NCBI RefSeq assembly: GCF_002760655.1
Contig: NZ_PDOC01000008.1
Location: forward strand, 142,946-206,945
Direction of reading: 5' to 3'
Source of the DNA: Massilia eurypsychrophila
GTDB taxonomy: Bacteria; Pseudomonadota; Gammaproteobacteria; Burkholderiales; Burkholderiaceae_D
DNA length: 64,000 bases
Part shown: positions 61,110 to 64,000 of the stretch, piece by piece
Numbering within the stretch: position 1 is the stretch's first letter
Layout of the letters: the number at the start of each line of letters is the position of its first letter
Notes under the pieces: model-generated
What the model saw: the letters and a program-made list of their open reading frames with translations, nothing else
Database searches by the model: none
Told to the model about the DNA's origin: nothing
Position numbers and translations under genes: made by a program

Positions 61110-61586
61110 ATGAGCATTGTTCGTTTGCTGATTCCGACCGGATTTCTACTGGCCGCGTCCTACTCTCAGGTTTATGCACAAACCCTACCGGCTCCGTCAC
61201 GATTGATCTACAAGTGCGAAGTGGCCGGAAAAATCTCTTACACAGACGAGCCATGCCTCGGCGCCAAAAGAATGGATATCGAACCATCTCTTGGGCTCGA
61301 CAAATTTTCAGGCAAGAAGATGACAGGCGCGGACGTCGCGACCGAGAAACGTCGTGAACAGCTGGCTGATGCGATCGGGCCGGCCACCGGAATCAATCGA
61401 CAGCAATTTTCGACAGAGGTACGCCGCCACAATCACAATAGTTCGACAAAGGCGGAATGTCGACAGCTCGATCAAGACCTTTTGGACGCTGAAGCGATGG
61501 AAGCCGCAACTCCGCGTGAAAATTTGCGCACAATCCAGCAGGACCTACTATTGTTGCGAAAGCAATTTAAGGAGCTGCGCTGCTGA
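61110..61586 (+). CDS. secreted hypothetical protein (DUF4124-like start)
   Basis: A 158-residue protein with a signal peptide (LLIPTGFLLAASYSQVYAQ). A short DUF4124-like segment IYKCEVAGKISYTDEPCLG follows with two Cys, and then a charged helical part ending KQFKELRC. The ATG at 61110 follows GGAGG. Function unknown. Codon use here is less GC-rich than its neighbours. Confidence 0.65.
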   Translation: MSIVRLLIPTGFLLAASYSQVYAQTLPAPSRLIYKCEVAGKISYTDEPCLGAKRMDIEPSLGLDKFSGKKMTGADVATEKRREQLADAIGPATGINRQQFSTEVRRHNHNSSTKAECRQLDQDLLDAEAMEAATPRENLRTIQQDLLLLRKQFKELRC

Positions 61587-61678
61587 GCTTGACGGGGCAT
61601 ACAGATGTGCGGCGCTATAGCTTCGTATTACCTTCGGTTCGCCGATAGAGGGAATCGTGCCGTGCTGGATCCGCAAAC

Positions 61679-61966
61679 TTAGCGGCCGGTATTTGAATGG
61701 TCGTCCACGTCAGGCGTCTCAACCAGGTCCCGCTGGTGCGAACGGCCGGCCCGCGCTTGTTGGATCGATTCTCCCAAATGCGCTGCATTGGCCGGAGAGC
61801 TCAGTAAGTAAACGGTTTCCATCAAGCTGCTGTAATAGTCGAGCGACATGACCACTGCATCCGGTGCGTCGCGCCGCGAAATTACCGTAACGTCTACATC
61901 GGCTACCACCCGGTCGAGCAACTCGCCCAAGCTACTACTCGCCTCGGGAAAATTTACAGTTTTCAT
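61679..61966 (-). CDS. YefM/Phd-type antitoxin, orphan
   Basis: A 95-residue protein. The N-terminus MKTVNFPEASSSLGELLDRV and DVTVISRRDAPDAVVMSLDYYSSLMETVYLLSSPANAAHL match the DNA-binding and dimer part of YefM antitoxins. The C-terminus (RDLVETPDVDDHSNTGR) runs past the usual end. In type II pairs a YoeB toxin gene follows within a few bases; here no intact toxin frame is present. It lies 16 bases downstream of a reductase gene on the same strand. Confidence 0.8.
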   Translation of the reverse strand: MKTVNFPEASSSLGELLDRVVADVDVTVISRRDAPDAVVMSLDYYSSLMETVYLLSSPANAAHLGESIQQARAGRSHQRDLVETPDVDDHSNTGR

Positions 61967-61981
61967 CGTCGAACCTCGATA

Positions 61982-63049
61982 TCACGGGATAAGCCGCTCC
62001 GAACGCAACTGCTCGAACAGGTCGTAGAACGATTCCTCAGTCGACTGGTAGCCGGCGAAGCCGAGCTTGCGGCTGCGCGCCATGTCGGTCATTACCTCGA
62101 TAGGCCGGCCGAGGTCGAGGTCTGTATGCCATGCGGACGCCAGTCGTCCCAGGTCCGGCTCGGCCAGGCCATGCCGCTGGGCCATTTCGCGCCACAGGTC
62201 GGCGTCGCCGGCGATCGCTGCCTCGAGCGGGCGAATGGTGCCATCGAAACCTGCCGCTTCCACGCCGAACCAGTTCGCCAGCCGGCCCCACAACCACTGC
62301 CAGCGGAATACATCGCCGTTGACGATATTGAAAGCGGTGTCGTAGGCAGATTCGGTGTCGGCGGCCCACACTAGCTGCCTGGCCAATTGGCGCGCGTCGG
62401 TGACGTCGGAGATGCCCTGCCACTGCGCCTGCGAACCCGGCCATTGGAACTTGCGCCCGGTCTCCTTGCAGATCGACGCGTACACGGCCAAGGTGGTGCC
62501 CATGTTCATCGCATTGCCGACCGCCTTGCCGATCAAGGTGTGTGGGCGATGCACGCTCCAGTTAAAGCCGTCGCGCGCGGCGGCGGCGTAGACTTCATCT
62601 TCCTGCGCATAGTAGAAGTTTTCGATTGGCAGGCGCGGCTGTTCTTCGCGCAGCGGCGTCTCGGGCAAGGTGCCGGCTTTGGCGTAGGCTTCGAACGGCC
62701 CGAGGTAGTGCTTCAAGCCGGTCACCAGCGCAACGTGGCGCACCGATTTTTTCGGCGACAGCGCGGCCAGTACGTTGCGGACCATGCCGGCATTGACGCG
62801 GATGTTCTCTGCTTCGGTGTCCTGGCGCAGCCAGGCGGTGATGAAGACATTGGTCGGCGCGACGTCGGACAGTGCGGCTTGCAGGCTGGCGGGGTCGAGC
62901 AGGTCTGCGGCGATCGGCCGCAGGCCCGGCAAGTCAGTTTGCGGAGTGCGCGCCAGGCCGTAGACGTCCCAACCTTTGTCGAGAAGTTCGATTGCGAGGT
63001 TGCTGCCGGCGATGCCGCTGGCGCCGACTACCAAGGCTGTTTTTGTCAT
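61982..63049 (-). CDS. PRISE-type NAD(P)-dependent reductase (extended SDR)
   Basis: A 355-residue extended SDR. The cofactor loop is ALVVGASGIAGSNLAIELL, and the family motifs of the progesterone 5-beta-reductase/iridoid synthase group appear as VALVTGLKHYLGPFEAY and ENFYYAQEDEVYAAA. These enzymes reduce enones; the bacterial substrate is unknown. Length is typical. Upstream of the antitoxin gene on the same strand. Confidence 0.82.
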   Translation of the reverse strand: MTKTALVVGASGIAGSNLAIELLDKGWDVYGLARTPQTDLPGLRPIAADLLDPASLQAALSDVAPTNVFITAWLRQDTEAENIRVNAGMVRNVLAALSPKKSVRHVALVTGLKHYLGPFEAYAKAGTLPETPLREEQPRLPIENFYYAQEDEVYAAAARDGFNWSVHRPHTLIGKAVGNAMNMGTTLAVYASICKETGRKFQWPGSQAQWQGISDVTDARQLARQLVWAADTESAYDTAFNIVNGDVFRWQWLWGRLANWFGVEAAGFDGTIRPLEAAIAGDADLWREMAQRHGLAEPDLGRLASAWHTDLDLGRPIEVMTDMARSRKLGFAGYQSTEESFYDLFEQLRSERLIP

Positions 63050-63158
63050 GATGTCCTCGAGGCTGATTTGGAATCATCCAGTCTAGCGCCATCCGGGATT
63101 GTGCGTAGCGTGCAGCCGATTAATTGACGCGCCGCCGTCTGCCGGGTAAGTGTCAGGG

Positions 63159-63178
63159 ATTCCCGCCTTCGCGGGAAT
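63159..63178. repeat. small REP-like hairpin
   Basis: ATTCCCGC, CTTC loop, GCGGGAAT: a perfect eight-base-pair hairpin between the reductase and marC. This motif is common between genes in many proteobacteria. Confidence 0.7.
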
Positions 63179-63219
63179 GACAATTTTATGGGTAGAGGCA
63201 GCGGGATTACAGGCGATAG

Positions 63220-63816
63220 CTACAAGGTCTTCACAAACGCGCGTACGCCGCCCAGCAGCATCTCGACCGCCATCGCCGTCAGGATCAGCCCCATCAGGCG
63301 TTCGAACGCCGTCATCACCTGCGGGCCGAGCGCCTTCTGCAGCCGTTCGGCGCCGAGGAAGACCACCAGCCACACCACCGCCACGGCGGCGAGCGCGGCG
63401 ACGTTGAGCATCACTTCTCCCCTCGTCTCGTGCGATAGCAGCAGCACGGTGGCCAGCGCCGACGGCCCGGCCAGCGCTGGTATCGCCAGCGGCACGATGA
63501 ACGGTTCGCCGCCGTCGGTCTTGCCAAGCACGCCGTCCGGATGCGGGAACACCATGCGAATCGCAATCAACAGCAAGATCACGCTGCCGCCGATGCGCAG
63601 CGAGACTTCTGACAGCTGCAGCGCCGTCAGCAGGTGCCGGCCGAAAAACATGAACACGAGCAGCACGACGAACGCGATCGCGCATTCGCGCAGCACGATG
63701 CGCGGGCGGCGCGCGCGCTCGACCGGCGCCAGCGCGGTGACGAAGATCGGCACGTTGCCGAACGGGTCGGTCACGAGCAGCAGCAGGATGAAGGTCTGGA
63801 GGAAGCTTTGGGTCAT
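63220..63816 (-). CDS. MarC family integral membrane protein
   Basis: A 198-residue protein with six predicted helices. The family signatures are FILLLLVTDPFGNVPIFV near the start and PLAIPALAGPSALATVLLLS in the middle, and it ends LMGLILTAMAVEMLLGG. The MarC/YhgN group is of unknown function. No close partner gene. Confidence 0.88.
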   Translation of the reverse strand: MTQSFLQTFILLLLVTDPFGNVPIFVTALAPVERARRPRIVLRECAIAFVVLLVFMFFGRHLLTALQLSEVSLRIGGSVILLLIAIRMVFPHPDGVLGKTDGGEPFIVPLAIPALAGPSALATVLLLSHETRGEVMLNVAALAAVAVVWLVVFLGAERLQKALGPQVMTAFERLMGLILTAMAVEMLLGGVRAFVKTL

Positions 63817-63853
63817 ATTATTGTTAGTGACTTGACGGATTAAAAAACCAACG

Positions 63854-63875
63854 CTGGGGTCAGGTCTGACATTCG
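63854..63875. repeat. truncated family A repeat
   Basis: CTGGGGTCAGGTCTGACATT plus CG, identical to the outer 22 bases of the arm at 18874. The partner arm is absent. Confidence 0.75.
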
Positions 63876-63910
63876 ATGGTTGTCAAGCTAGTTGTCGTGT
63901 CAGCAGCCGC

Positions 63911-64000
63911 TAAGCCGCCTTTTTAAACGCTGGCATATTCGACGCCGGCATTGTTGCTTCGTTGATCGACACGTCAGGATTGAGGTGTACTTCTTTGACC
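63911..64000 (-). CDS. unidentified gene, 3' end only
   Basis: On the minus strand an open frame enters from beyond the window and ends at a TAG (63911-63913). The visible end reads VKEVHLNPDVSINEATMPAS, then NMPAFKKAA. The PAFK ending weakly recalls histone-like HU proteins, but the fragment is too short to name. Confidence 0.4.

Noticed and set aside
63911..64000. HU-like DNA-binding protein at the right edge
   Set aside because: Only the PAFK ending is similar over fewer than 30 residues; not enough to name it.

Overview
The window looks like chromosomal DNA of a high-GC betaproteobacterium in Burkholderiales, most likely an Oxalobacteraceae member of the Massilia/Duganella/Janthinobacterium group. 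I infer this from the complete ISC operon (iscR-S-U-A, hscB, hscA, fdx, iscX), the DUF3619-DUF3106-RDD block at the left edge, a PA0069-type radical SAM protein, a PEP-CTERM protein and several high-GC secreted hydrolases. This is recognition by eye; no database search was run.

Left third (1-18.2 kb). An incomplete DUF3619/DUF3106/RDD cluster is followed by a long minus-strand run read from 10.06 kb down to 1.85 kb. It holds the isc genes and then a SAM methyltransferase, a threonine aldolase and an S4-domain pseudouridine-synthase homologue, all joined by overlapping start and stop codons. A promoter with a near-consensus type 1 IscR site lies upstream of iscR. Next come a divergent uracil-DNA-glycosylase-like gene, a CBS protein, two secreted unknowns, a maleylacetoacetate isomerase/fumarylacetoacetase pair (aromatic ring-cleavage catabolism), a ChaC-like cyclotransferase, a radical SAM gene with a LexA box and a C-terminal clamp-binding motif, and a secreted trypsin-like protease.

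Middle (18.2-38.4 kb). This part holds the DTW-domain tRNA-modifying enzyme, a chemoreceptor, a secreted alpha/beta hydrolase and family I.5-like lipase pair, and a serine/threonine dehydratase. It also has loosely grouped polysaccharide-type genes: a CapK-like ligase, a decayed ABC transporter, a glycosyltransferase, a GNAT/FemAB-like protein and a Wzc-like tyrosine kinase. Small enzymes, purT and an orphan TIR-domain gene follow.

Right part (38.4-64 kb). An operon carries a DUF5710 protein, a frameshifted copper P-type ATPase and an unknown ATP-grasp-like protein. After it come a membrane phosphoesterase and dps, then a region with two identical tRNA-Asn genes plus a tRNA-Asn remnant. Next are an aromatic aminotransferase, uvrB, a HAF-repeat gene that is two PEP-CTERM proteins fused in frame, an RND efflux pair, a Tat-exported intradiol dioxygenase, a decayed stretch, an S9 peptidase, an orphan YefM-type antitoxin, a PRISE-type reductase and marC.

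Two families of palindromic repeats built on GGGGTC...GACCCC are scattered between genes. Several genes (ABC transporter, copper ATPase, 58.1-58.7 kb) carry frameshifts, which could be real decay or sequence error. No rRNA, CRISPR array, prophage or intact transposase was seen. The most noteworthy single locus is the radical SAM gene at 15.7-16.9 kb, whose operator and C-terminus both point to a DNA-damage role.
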